A stretch of DNA of 64,000 nucleotides, from NCBI RefSeq assembly GCF_040784935.1, contig NZ_CP160680.1, positions 6,119,802-6,183,801 on the forward strand, read 5' to 3'. The position numbers and the translations under genes are program-made. This document shows, piece after piece, positions 33,164-40,326 of this stretch; within the stretch, counting starts at the first letter, position 1; every line of letters starts with the position of its first letter. The notes below the pieces were generated by a model. It was not told the origin of the DNA, searched no databases, and was given only the letters and a program-made list of their open reading frames with translations. This stretch comes from Lewinella sp. LCG006. GTDB taxonomy: Bacteria; Bacteroidota; Bacteroidia; Chitinophagales; Saprospiraceae.

Positions 33164-34468
33164 TTACCTGCTCATCCACCCCAACATCCCCGGAAACAAA
33201 ATAACCAAAATCAGCACAACGACCTGAATTACGATAAAAGGCACAATCCCTCGGTAGAGATGTTCTGTTTTCACCTCCGGCGGAGCGACACCTTTGAGGT
33301 AAAACAAGGAAAACCCAAAGGGCGGTGTGAGGAAAGACGTCTGTAAATTGAGGGCAATCAGGATACCCAACCAGATCAAGTCAACGCCCATGGCCTGGAA
33401 GATCGGTGCTACTACGGGTACGATAATGAAGATAATCTCGATAAAGTCAATAAAGAACCCCGCGACAAAAATCAGGATCATCACCAGCGCTAAAAATACG
33501 TACTCAGAGAGGTTTGCTTGCTCAATCAACTCCACCAGATAACGATCGCCACCCAACTCTCGGAATACCAGTGAGAAGGTGGTTGCCCCCAGCAAAATCA
33601 CAAAAACCATGGTCGTCAGGTGGGTCGTTTCGCGCATAACGGCTTGAAGAACTTCCAGATTGAAACGCTTTTCAATGATCGTCAAAACCATTGCCCCTAC
33701 CGCTCCAACGGCAGCAGCTTCCGTAGGAGACGCTATTCCCGCGAGAATCGACCCCAATACGGCAACAATCAGCAAAAGCGGGAGGAAAAAAGCTTTGAGC
33801 AAACGTCGCCAATAATTGGAGGCCCGAAATGCCGCCACTTCTTCCGCTGGTATCGGGGGAGCCAATTGAGGCCTGGCCCGAGCAAGCAGAAAAACGTAAA
33901 GCATATAAGCTACCACCAATAATAAACCCGGCAAAAGTGCCGCCGCAAAGAGCTGCCCCACACTGACATTGAGTACGCTCCCCAAAAGGATGAGCACGAT
34001 AGACGGAGGTATAATTTGACCTAAAGTCCCGGAAGAGGCTATCACTCCGGTGGCCAACTCTATTTTATATCCCCGCCGCAGCATTGTAGGCAGACTGATC
34101 AAGCCCATTGTAATCACCGTGGCTCCTACGATTCCAGTGCTGGCTGCCAGCAAAGCCCCTACGATGATGACAGCAATAGCCAGCCCCCCGGGAATTTTAC
34201 CAAACAACAAGGCCATGGTCTCTAGCAATCGCTCTGCCAAGCCCGATTTCTCCAGCATGATCCCCATGAAAACAAACAGCGGCACGGCAATCAATTCTTC
34301 CTTGGCCATAATCCCGGCGATCCTGATCGGCAGCAAGCTCACTACATCCGGGGACAAAAAGCAAATACCATAAATCAAAGACAAGCCTCCTAGAGTGAAT
34401 GCAACAGGATAGCCATATAGGATCAGCAAAAAAATACTGACAAAAAGCAGTAAAGCAAGTATCTCCAT
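33164..34468 (-). CDS. dctM: TRAP transporter large permease (DctM family)
   Basis: 434 residues with about 12-14 membrane helices and the usual DctM landmarks: VPLFVFMGIMLEKSGLAERL, GALLAASTGIVGATVITMG, SGTLGQIIPPSIVLILLG, GIASPTEAAAVGAVGA and TPPFGFSLFYLKGVAP. It forms the ion-coupled channel of a tripartite ATP-independent periplasmic transporter for carboxylates or similar solutes, driven by a sodium or proton gradient. It follows the small permease gene by 4 bp. No periplasmic solute-binding gene (DctP) is present in the window, so the substrate cannot be guessed. Confidence 0.93.
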   Translation of the reverse strand: MEILALLLFVSIFLLILYGYPVAFTLGGLSLIYGICFLSPDVVSLLPIRIAGIMAKEELIAVPLFVFMGIMLEKSGLAERLLETMALLFGKIPGGLAIAVIIVGALLAASTGIVGATVITMGLISLPTMLRRGYKIELATGVIASSGTLGQIIPPSIVLILLGSVLNVSVGQLFAAALLPGLLLVVAYMLYVFLLARARPQLAPPIPAEEVAAFRASNYWRRLLKAFFLPLLLIVAVLGSILAGIASPTEAAAVGAVGAMVLTIIEKRFNLEVLQAVMRETTHLTTMVFVILLGATTFSLVFRELGGDRYLVELIEQANLSEYVFLALVMILIFVAGFFIDFIEIIFIIVPVVAPIFQAMGVDLIWLGILIALNLQTSFLTPPFGFSLFYLKGVAPPEVKTEHLYRGIVPFIVIQVVVLILVILFPGMLGWMSR

Positions 34469-34472
34469 GGTG

Positions 34473-34976
34473 TTATTGAGCTTGTTCCGATGCTTCGGCG
34501 CGTGAACGAATCAATTTGGCTATTCCTTGCAATAATAACAAGCTCATTCCTACGGGTAGGGCAAACTGGATCAACCACAAATTTGGCAAGCCAGCGGTCT
34601 CCGGTGAGCGTTCTCCCATTCGCCAGGCATCCATAGCTGCTCGCCAACCTGCATAGATAAGCACCAGGCACCAGGGGATCAGGAAGAGTAAAGTCCCCCA
34701 AAAGTTTATCCGTCGCTGGTCTGCTTTCCCAGCTTTTTCATAAAAAAGGTCAACGCGTACATGCCGATCATGCCGAAGACTGTATCCAGCTCCAAACAAG
34801 AAGATCAAGGCAAACAGGTGCCACTCCAATTCCTTGGACCACGCCAGGGGTAAATTAAAAGCGTAACGCAAAAAAACATTGACAAAAACGAGCAGTACCA
34901 AGCCGAAAGTCAACCAGGAAACGCCCTTCCCTACCCTTTCGTTTATTTGATCAATCCAGGAAGCCAAGCGCTCCAT
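34473..34976 (-). CDS. dctQ: TRAP transporter small permease (DctQ family)
   Basis: 167 residues with four helices (WLTFGLVLLVFVNVFLRYAF, LEWHLFALIFLFGAGYSL, NFWGTLLFLIPWCLVLIYAG, LIQFALPVGMSLLLLQGIA). The motif YAFNLPLAWSKELEWHLF is typical of DctQ. It partners the large permease in the inner membrane and is the promoter-proximal gene of the pair. Confidence 0.9.
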   Translation of the reverse strand: MERLASWIDQINERVGKGVSWLTFGLVLLVFVNVFLRYAFNLPLAWSKELEWHLFALIFLFGAGYSLRHDRHVRVDLFYEKAGKADQRRINFWGTLLFLIPWCLVLIYAGWRAAMDAWRMGERSPETAGLPNLWLIQFALPVGMSLLLLQGIAKLIRSRAEASEQAQ

Positions 34977-35120
34977 AATTATTTTTCTTGCAATGTAAAA
35001 AATTTTATTTGCTCAAATAGCTATTGTAGTTCTTTTCCTTTCCTTTGGTAGAGATCGTTGAAATTATCCTTGGTTATTACAAATTTTACAACTAGTTTTC
35101 CGCTCTTAAATGCTGCACTT

Positions 35121-35144
35121 AGTGTAAATTTTACACTACCTTTG
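35121..35144 (+). promoter_or_regulatory. Operator-like palindrome overlapping a -7 element
   Basis: AGTGTAAA t TTTACACT (35121-35137) is a perfect 8+1+8 inverted repeat. Its last base is the first base of TACCTTTG (35137-35144), a perfect TAnnTTTG -7 element 35 bp before the kinase ATG. A repressor bound here would block the promoter. A half-matching ttacaaattttacaa lies just upstream near 35079. Confidence 0.55.
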
Positions 35145-35178
35145 CCGAGCAAATTATTAAGTTAACACCACCGTGGTC

Positions 35179-36024
35179 ATGAAAGTCATAGTCGATAGCG
35201 GATCTACCAAAGCAGATTGGAAATTTTTATCAGGTGAAGAAGAGACTAGTCTCCACACCATGGGTTTCAATCCTGTGTTTCACTCCAGTGATCAGATCGA
35301 GCAAGAAGTGAATAAAGCCTTTAAAGGAATTATCGACCTCGAGCAAGAGGCGGAAATCTATTTTTATGGCTCTGGCTGTTGGGATAAAAAACGGAAGGTC
35401 ATTATAGAAAACGGCCTAAAACGCGTTTTTACCAATGCCAAAATTGATGTTCATCATGATTTATTAGGTGCAGCACGTGCTACTTGTGGCAATGATCCTG
35501 GTATTTCCTGCATCATCGGTACGGGTTCAAACACCTGTCTCTACGACGGTAAAGACGTCATCGACAATGTAACTAATCTCGGCTACCTTTGCGGTGATGA
35601 AGGAAGCGGAACGCATTTGGGCAAAAAGCTCATCCGGCATTATTTCTATCGGGAATTACCTAAAGAACTGGAAACAGAGTTTGAAGTTTTCGTAGGAGGT
35701 GGCAAGCAAAAAATTCTTGATACCGTATACGATGGTACGCCTCCCAATGTTTACCTGGCCTCTTTTACACGATTTATGTCGGAGCACGTTGATCATCCAT
35801 TTATCCAACGTATTCTCTACCGCTCTTTTGCGGAATTCATTGATCGTCATGTGCGCAAATATCACGGGCACTTGAGGCTTCCGGTCCATTTCATTGGTTC
35901 TATTGCTTACGTTTTTCAGGACATGCTCAAAATTGTACTTACCGAAAGGGCAATGCATCACGGCATTTTCATCAAGCAACCGATTGACAACCTGGTTGCT
36001 TATCACCGCGAATTTGTTCATTAA
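35179..36024 (+). CDS. N-acetylglucosamine kinase-like protein (BadF/BadG ATPase family)
   Basis: 281 residues from ATG 35179; GTG 35173 is two codons earlier. The actin-like ATPase fold is shown by VIVDSGSTKADWKFL (phosphate 1), CIIGTGSNTCLYDG (phosphate 2) and GYLCGDEGSGTHLGKKLI. Family members phosphorylate N-acetylglucosamine or related amino sugars. It is followed 18 bp later by pfkA, a sensible pairing for sugar uptake into glycolysis, and the shared promoter carries an operator-like palindrome. Confidence 0.85.
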   Translation: MKVIVDSGSTKADWKFLSGEEETSLHTMGFNPVFHSSDQIEQEVNKAFKGIIDLEQEAEIYFYGSGCWDKKRKVIIENGLKRVFTNAKIDVHHDLLGAARATCGNDPGISCIIGTGSNTCLYDGKDVIDNVTNLGYLCGDEGSGTHLGKKLIRHYFYRELPKELETEFEVFVGGGKQKILDTVYDGTPPNVYLASFTRFMSEHVDHPFIQRILYRSFAEFIDRHVRKYHGHLRLPVHFIGSIAYVFQDMLKIVLTERAMHHGIFIKQPIDNLVAYHREFVH

Positions 36025-36042
36025 GAGACGGAAAAAATTAAA

Positions 36043-37029
36043 ATGGCGAAAGATAAAATCAAAAGAATAGCAGTCTTCACTTCTGGTGGAGATGCTCCTG
36101 GCATGAATGCCGCTATACGTGCAGTTGTCCGTACGGCGGCCTATCACGATCTTCATATTTTTGGCATTCACAACGGCTATGAAGGAATGATTGATGGCGA
36201 TTTGCGTCGCCTCGACATCCGGGATGTTGGTAATATTATCTATCGAGGAGGTACCATTCTGAAAACTGCTCGTAGCAAAAGGTTTATGACCCCCGAAGGA
36301 CGGCGAAGTGCTTACGAAGCGCTCCAGGCCTTTGATGTTGATGCCTGTGTTGCCATCGGTGGAGACGGAACCTTCACGGGTGCCAAAGTCTTTTCGGAAG
36401 AATACGATATTCCAATCATCGGTATCCCTGGCACGATCGACAACGACTTGTTTGGTACTGACTACACCATTGGCTATGATACGGCGGTAAATACGGCGGT
36501 ACAAGCTGTAGATAAGATCAGAGATACGGCAGATTCTCACAATCGCCTTTTCTTTGTGGAGGTAATGGGGCGCAATTCGGGCTTTATTGCCCTGGCTACG
36601 GGCATTGCCAGTGGTGCTGGTAACGTTGTGATCCCTGAAGTAGATACGAGTTTAGAACATCTTATCGAGTTATTACGCCTGGGGGTAAAAAGGAAAAAGA
36701 TGTTCGGTATCATCGTAGTTGCCGAAGGTCATAAACTCGGCCCCACGACGGAAGTGGCCCAAAAAGTACAAGAAGCCATCGACTTCTACGATACCAAAGT
36801 CACTATTATTGGCCACATGCAACGCGGAGGCTCTCCCTCTGCACTAGATCGACTACTGGCCAGCCGCCTGGGTTTTGGTGCAGTGGAAGGGCTGCTTGCT
36901 GGCGAGTCCAACAAGATGATTGGCTTGGTCAACAATGAAGTCGTCTTCACGCCATTTGGGGAAGCAATTAGCAATTCTAAAACACCAAATAGAAATCTGG
37001 TTAGAATGGCCGAGATTTTGGCGATATAA
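36043..37029 (+). CDS. pfkA: ATP-dependent 6-phosphofructokinase
   Basis: 328 residues, the bacterial PfkA length. AVFTSGGDAPGMNAAIRAVV binds ATP and GGDGTFTGA is the nucleotide loop; the Gly in GGDG favours ATP over PPi. GIPGTIDNDLFGTDYTIGYD holds the catalytic Asp of the TIDND motif, and MGRNSGFIAL and HMQRGGSPSA bind the sugar phosphate. It phosphorylates fructose 6-phosphate in glycolysis and is co-transcribed with the upstream amino-sugar kinase. Confidence 0.96.
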   Translation: MAKDKIKRIAVFTSGGDAPGMNAAIRAVVRTAAYHDLHIFGIHNGYEGMIDGDLRRLDIRDVGNIIYRGGTILKTARSKRFMTPEGRRSAYEALQAFDVDACVAIGGDGTFTGAKVFSEEYDIPIIGIPGTIDNDLFGTDYTIGYDTAVNTAVQAVDKIRDTADSHNRLFFVEVMGRNSGFIALATGIASGAGNVVIPEVDTSLEHLIELLRLGVKRKKMFGIIVVAEGHKLGPTTEVAQKVQEAIDFYDTKVTIIGHMQRGGSPSALDRLLASRLGFGAVEGLLAGESNKMIGLVNNEVVFTPFGEAISNSKTPNRNLVRMAEILAI

Positions 37030-37033
37030 CAAA

Positions 37034-37198
37034 TAGACTTGTTCGGCCGGGAACATTTGGGGGCTGACTTGCTCTCTTCCGCTCCCACTTCACAACCAAA
37101 GTGGTCACGTAGCTAAGGCTATGTTCCCACTTTGTTCGCTTGCGGGAACAAAAGATAGCAGCGTCTTCCCACCAAAGCCCCCCGGACGAACAAGTCTA
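37034..37198. repeat. Inverted-repeat-bounded intergenic element
   Basis: Arms TAGACTTGTTCGGCCGGG (37034-37051) and CCCCGGACGAACAAGTCTA (about 37180-37198) bound 128 bp with further internal pairing (CCAAAGTGG with CCACTTTG, and TGGGGGCT-like runs with AGCCCCCC). There is no ORF. It looks like a small non-autonomous repeat element or structured RNA between pfkA and the convergent methyltransferase. Confidence 0.55.
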
Positions 37199-37218
37199 AT
37201 AGGCCAATACTGCACTTT

Positions 37219-37249
37219 AACGTGAGATGCTAACATAGCATCTCACGTT
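37219..37249. terminator. Hairpin with GTGAGAT arm, probable bidirectional terminator
   Basis: AACGTGAGATGCT and AGCATCTCACGTT form a perfect 13-bp stem with a 5-nt loop between convergent genes. On the minus strand its arm begins inside the stop codon of the methyltransferase gene. Confidence 0.7.
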
Positions 37250-37982
37250 ATTTAACAAAAAAATCAGCCGTCAATTCCTTATATGCATCGCTACGTGGCG
37301 CATCCGCCCCATCAGTAGCATAGATGCTCAAAGTACCATCTTCTGATACATCACCCGGAGGCGGCGTTTTTCTTAGTAGCAGCAAAAGACGATTGGGGCT
37401 TTTCTCAGGACTGCCACTAACTTTTATTTTCTGCCATGTATACAAGTGATAGCTTTTAGCCAGCTCCATAAAACGTAAACCTTCCAGCCAAGGTAATACC
37501 AGGCAAAAACTCCCAGTTGGAGATAGTAAACGCTGTACACTACGTAGCAAATCCTGGTGCGATAATTTTACAGTGTGTCGAACACTCGCTCTACCCTCTT
37601 GCTCTGAAATCACCCCTCCCGTAAAAAAGGGAGGGTTACTGACAATCAATTCAAATTGCTGGTTTCCTTCCGGCCGGAATTCCTGAACCGCGCAGCAGAC
37701 CACCTTTATACGATCACCAAAAGGGCTTGCTGCTACATTGCTCATGGCTTGTTCAGCAGCTTGTTCATCCACTTCAACCATAGTAACCTCAGCATCACTC
37801 TTGCGCTGCGCCAGCATCAAACCAATCAAGCCTGTTCCAGCTCCAATGTCCAGTATTTGCTGACTATCCGACAAGGGCGCCCAGGCCCCCAGCAAGATAC
37901 CATCTGTTCCTACTTTCATGGCGCACTTATCTTGCTCAATAGTGAATTGCTGAAACCGAAAAGAAGATGAATTCCTGGGCAT
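37248..37982 (-). CDS. trmN6: tRNA1(Val) (adenine(37)-N6)-methyltransferase-like
   Basis: 244 residues, the usual TrmN6/YfiC size. FRFQQFTIEQDKCAMKVGTD is the characteristic N-terminus, ILDIGAGTGLIGLMLAQR is motif I, and ELIVSNPPFFTGG the N-P-P-F motif for adenine N6 methylation. VRHTVKLSHQDLL and a C-terminal beta region complete the family pattern. Role: m6A at position 37 of tRNA-Val. It is a single gene between a hairpin terminator and a repeat-rich upstream gap. Confidence 0.88.
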   Translation of the reverse strand: MPRNSSSFRFQQFTIEQDKCAMKVGTDGILLGAWAPLSDSQQILDIGAGTGLIGLMLAQRKSDAEVTMVEVDEQAAEQAMSNVAASPFGDRIKVVCCAVQEFRPEGNQQFELIVSNPPFFTGGVISEQEGRASVRHTVKLSHQDLLRSVQRLLSPTGSFCLVLPWLEGLRFMELAKSYHLYTWQKIKVSGSPEKSPNRLLLLLRKTPPPGDVSEDGTLSIYATDGADAPRSDAYKELTADFFVK

Positions 37983-37998
37983 GAGTACCTTTTTTTAA

Positions 37999-38170
37999 GT
38001 GTAAAAGTTGGAAAAGTGTAAGGGTGTAAAAGTACCATCTAACCCTCAAGGTCGGATTCCGAGGTATCGGAAGGAATTGAGAAGTCGGAAATTTTAAACC
38101 GCACTCCGCACATTACCGCACCCCGCACCCAAATAAGGTGTAAGGGTGTAAAAGTCCCATCTACCCCTAA
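37999..38170. repeat. Direct repeats GTGTAAGGGTGTAAAAG with spacer
   Basis: Copies at about 38016-38040 and 38138-38163 share gtgtaagggtgtaaaagt followed by ccatcta. The first is preceded by gtgtaaaagttggaaaa, which recurs in reverse at 56576-56603. Between them are CCGCAC repeats. No gene was seen. Confidence 0.6.
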
Positions 38171-38177
38171 ACCAGTA

Positions 38178-38210
38178 GTCCCAACACTTCAAGATCAGAA
38201 ATGTTGGGAC
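38178..38210 (-). terminator. Hairpin after DUF5689 gene
   Basis: GTCCCAACA and TGTTGGGAC form a 9-bp stem 28 bp after the DUF5689 stop codon. There is no strong T-run, so termination is only likely. Confidence 0.45.
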
Positions 38211-38237
38211 CACCTAAATCAGTTGACACACTAATGA

Positions 38238-40253
38238 TTACTCAATGATGTCATTAAGGTTACGAATAATGATCTGAGGATCATTAAATTGGGAAACAAT
38301 ACCAATAACGGCAAACTGCCCCGCAGGAACATTGCTATTGGCAAAGCTCGCCTGGGTGCGGGTAAACATCTGGATTTCGCCCGTATCGTCTTGTAGTGTT
38401 TTACTGCCCGAGTAGGTACCGCCTTCCACAACACTGACGTCTACGATCTGAACCAGGGTAGACTCCCATGCTTCCAGATTATCCGTTACCTCTTCAATGG
38501 TAGCCATTCGTGGAGCTGGCAGCGTTCCTGGACCAAAAGAAAGTGCATTTGCATTAGGTACATTGTTGACTTGCAGCAAACCATTAAATTCACTCAACTC
38601 TTGGTTGGAAACGTTGATTTCCAATGCTTCTCCTAAGGCAAAGGTATGATCAGCAGTTAAACGTACGACAATGCCACCAGAGGCATCCTGAAGTACCAGA
38701 TTGCGCCCGGTAAGGTTGCCATTGCCGGCATCAGAGATCACCACTCCTTTTAAAATTTTCGCTGCCGGAACGCTGCTACCTCCACCTTCGAAGATCGCGC
38801 GTAATTCTGCCGCTGTAATTTCGGTAGGATCACCGCCAGTACCTCCCTCAAAGTCTGCATCACTTGCATTGCGCATATTAAGTTGCAGACCATTAAAGTC
38901 AGATAAGATAGCAGTAAGTACCCCTTCTCCTGTAGGGATGGTATTGCCCGAGAAAGAAGCACTAAAGAAAGTAAACATAGAGATTGTGCCCGTACCATCA
39001 CCAATAGTCACCCCGTCGCCGTAGGTCGGACCACCATTCATGGTAGCCATATTGATGCGAACCAGGGTAGATTCCCAGGCATCACCATTGGCTAGCAATT
39101 CCGCTACGGTAGCCACTCTTGGAGTAGGTAGCGTACCGTTGCCTTGAGATACCGCATTTCCTACTGGCACGTTATTGATTTGCACCAAGCCATTGAACTC
39201 ACTCAGCTCCAGTCCGCTAATGCTGACCTCCACTTCTTCCCCCAAGGCGAAGTTGTGGTTGCTGCTGAAGCGAACAACGATACCAGCAGTACCGTCCTGG
39301 ATCACCATATTCCGACCATTGAAGTTGCCATTGTCTTTATCACTAATGACCACACCACGGATTTTACTATCATCAGGTGCTGAATTCGAGCCTCCATTGT
39401 AAGCGGCACGAATGTTGGCTATTGAAACCAACTCACCACCAGTGCTTACACCACAGCGTTCGCCATTGAACTGCACATCTTCTGTATTACGCAAGGTCAA
39501 CTGAACAGTTGTGCCAAACACAGAAAGCACACCCACTAGTGGCCCGTTGCCTTCAGGGATAGGCTGTCCGGCAAAATCGGCAAAATCACTGTTGCGAACC
39601 GTAACAGAATTACCAAAACAATCTTCCATGGTACGGTTTCGGCCACCACCGCCACCAGGCAGAGCGTAAGTATCGCCCAGGTCAACAGCAGCAAACTGCA
39701 TGTCTTCCATGGCAACCAATCGGCTCAGTAAATTATTGAAGGTGGTCTGGTTACTTAGAACCTCCTCCAAACTGGTTGGCGTAGGTGTTACTTCTTTGGT
39801 CTCTCCAGCAACCACGTACTCACCGATGAGTGGCCCGGCAATCAGACCACCTGATGCATCACCCGCGATCTGGTAAAGGTTGTTGTAATCATTGACGTAG
39901 AGGCCCTTTAGCTTAATAAAAAGCTCTGTACCAACAGGGTACAAGGTATACAAACCTGAATTGCCCAAGCGAATAACAATACCCGCACTGGCATCTTCAA
40001 TAACCAACTGCTGGTACAAATTGCCGCTGGCATCATCAGCAACAACAGTAGCGGCAATGATCCAGTCTTCCGTAATTTCCGAAGCATCACCACCAAGGGT
40101 GTGTAAATCCTTTACTTGCTGGATGGTTGCATTCGCCTCCAAGGCGGGTAAATTACGGCCTGGCGGTTCGTCAAATTCCTGATCCACACATGCGGAGAAA
40201 GTAAGCCCCAAGAAGGCTACAAAAAGGAATAGAAAAGAATATTTGAAGTTCAT
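38238..40253 (-). CDS. DUF5689 lipoprotein with three repeated OB-like domains
   Basis: 671 residues from ATG 40253. The N-terminus is a lipoprotein signal (FLFLFVAFLGLTFSAC). Three related domains follow, starting near residues 47, 275 and 475. Each carries a phrase like GVVISDKDNGNFNGRNMVIQ, then GIVVRFSSNHNFALGEEVEV and ELSEFNGLVQINNV; the first copy is the most divergent. This is the DUF5689/OB-fold pattern seen next to TonB receptors and exported nucleases in Bacteroidota. It is expected on the cell surface and may bind nucleic acid or oligonucleotides for the receptor encoded just upstream (67 bp away). Confidence 0.85.
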   Translation of the reverse strand: MNFKYSFLFLFVAFLGLTFSACVDQEFDEPPGRNLPALEANATIQQVKDLHTLGGDASEITEDWIIAATVVADDASGNLYQQLVIEDASAGIVIRLGNSGLYTLYPVGTELFIKLKGLYVNDYNNLYQIAGDASGGLIAGPLIGEYVVAGETKEVTPTPTSLEEVLSNQTTFNNLLSRLVAMEDMQFAAVDLGDTYALPGGGGGRNRTMEDCFGNSVTVRNSDFADFAGQPIPEGNGPLVGVLSVFGTTVQLTLRNTEDVQFNGERCGVSTGGELVSIANIRAAYNGGSNSAPDDSKIRGVVISDKDNGNFNGRNMVIQDGTAGIVVRFSSNHNFALGEEVEVSISGLELSEFNGLVQINNVPVGNAVSQGNGTLPTPRVATVAELLANGDAWESTLVRINMATMNGGPTYGDGVTIGDGTGTISMFTFFSASFSGNTIPTGEGVLTAILSDFNGLQLNMRNASDADFEGGTGGDPTEITAAELRAIFEGGGSSVPAAKILKGVVISDAGNGNLTGRNLVLQDASGGIVVRLTADHTFALGEALEINVSNQELSEFNGLLQVNNVPNANALSFGPGTLPAPRMATIEEVTDNLEAWESTLVQIVDVSVVEGGTYSGSKTLQDDTGEIQMFTRTQASFANSNVPAGQFAVIGIVSQFNDPQIIIRNLNDIIE

Positions 40254-40326
40254 AATCAACTTTTATGATCTGCTGCTTACTGCTCAAGCATGTTGCAGCG
40301 CTGTTTTTAAAGGTTAATACCGTCGT

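Noticed and set aside
35656-36540. Minus-strand ORF of 294 codons over the kinase and pfkA
   Set aside because: It is antisense to two motif-complete genes and has no recognisable domain.
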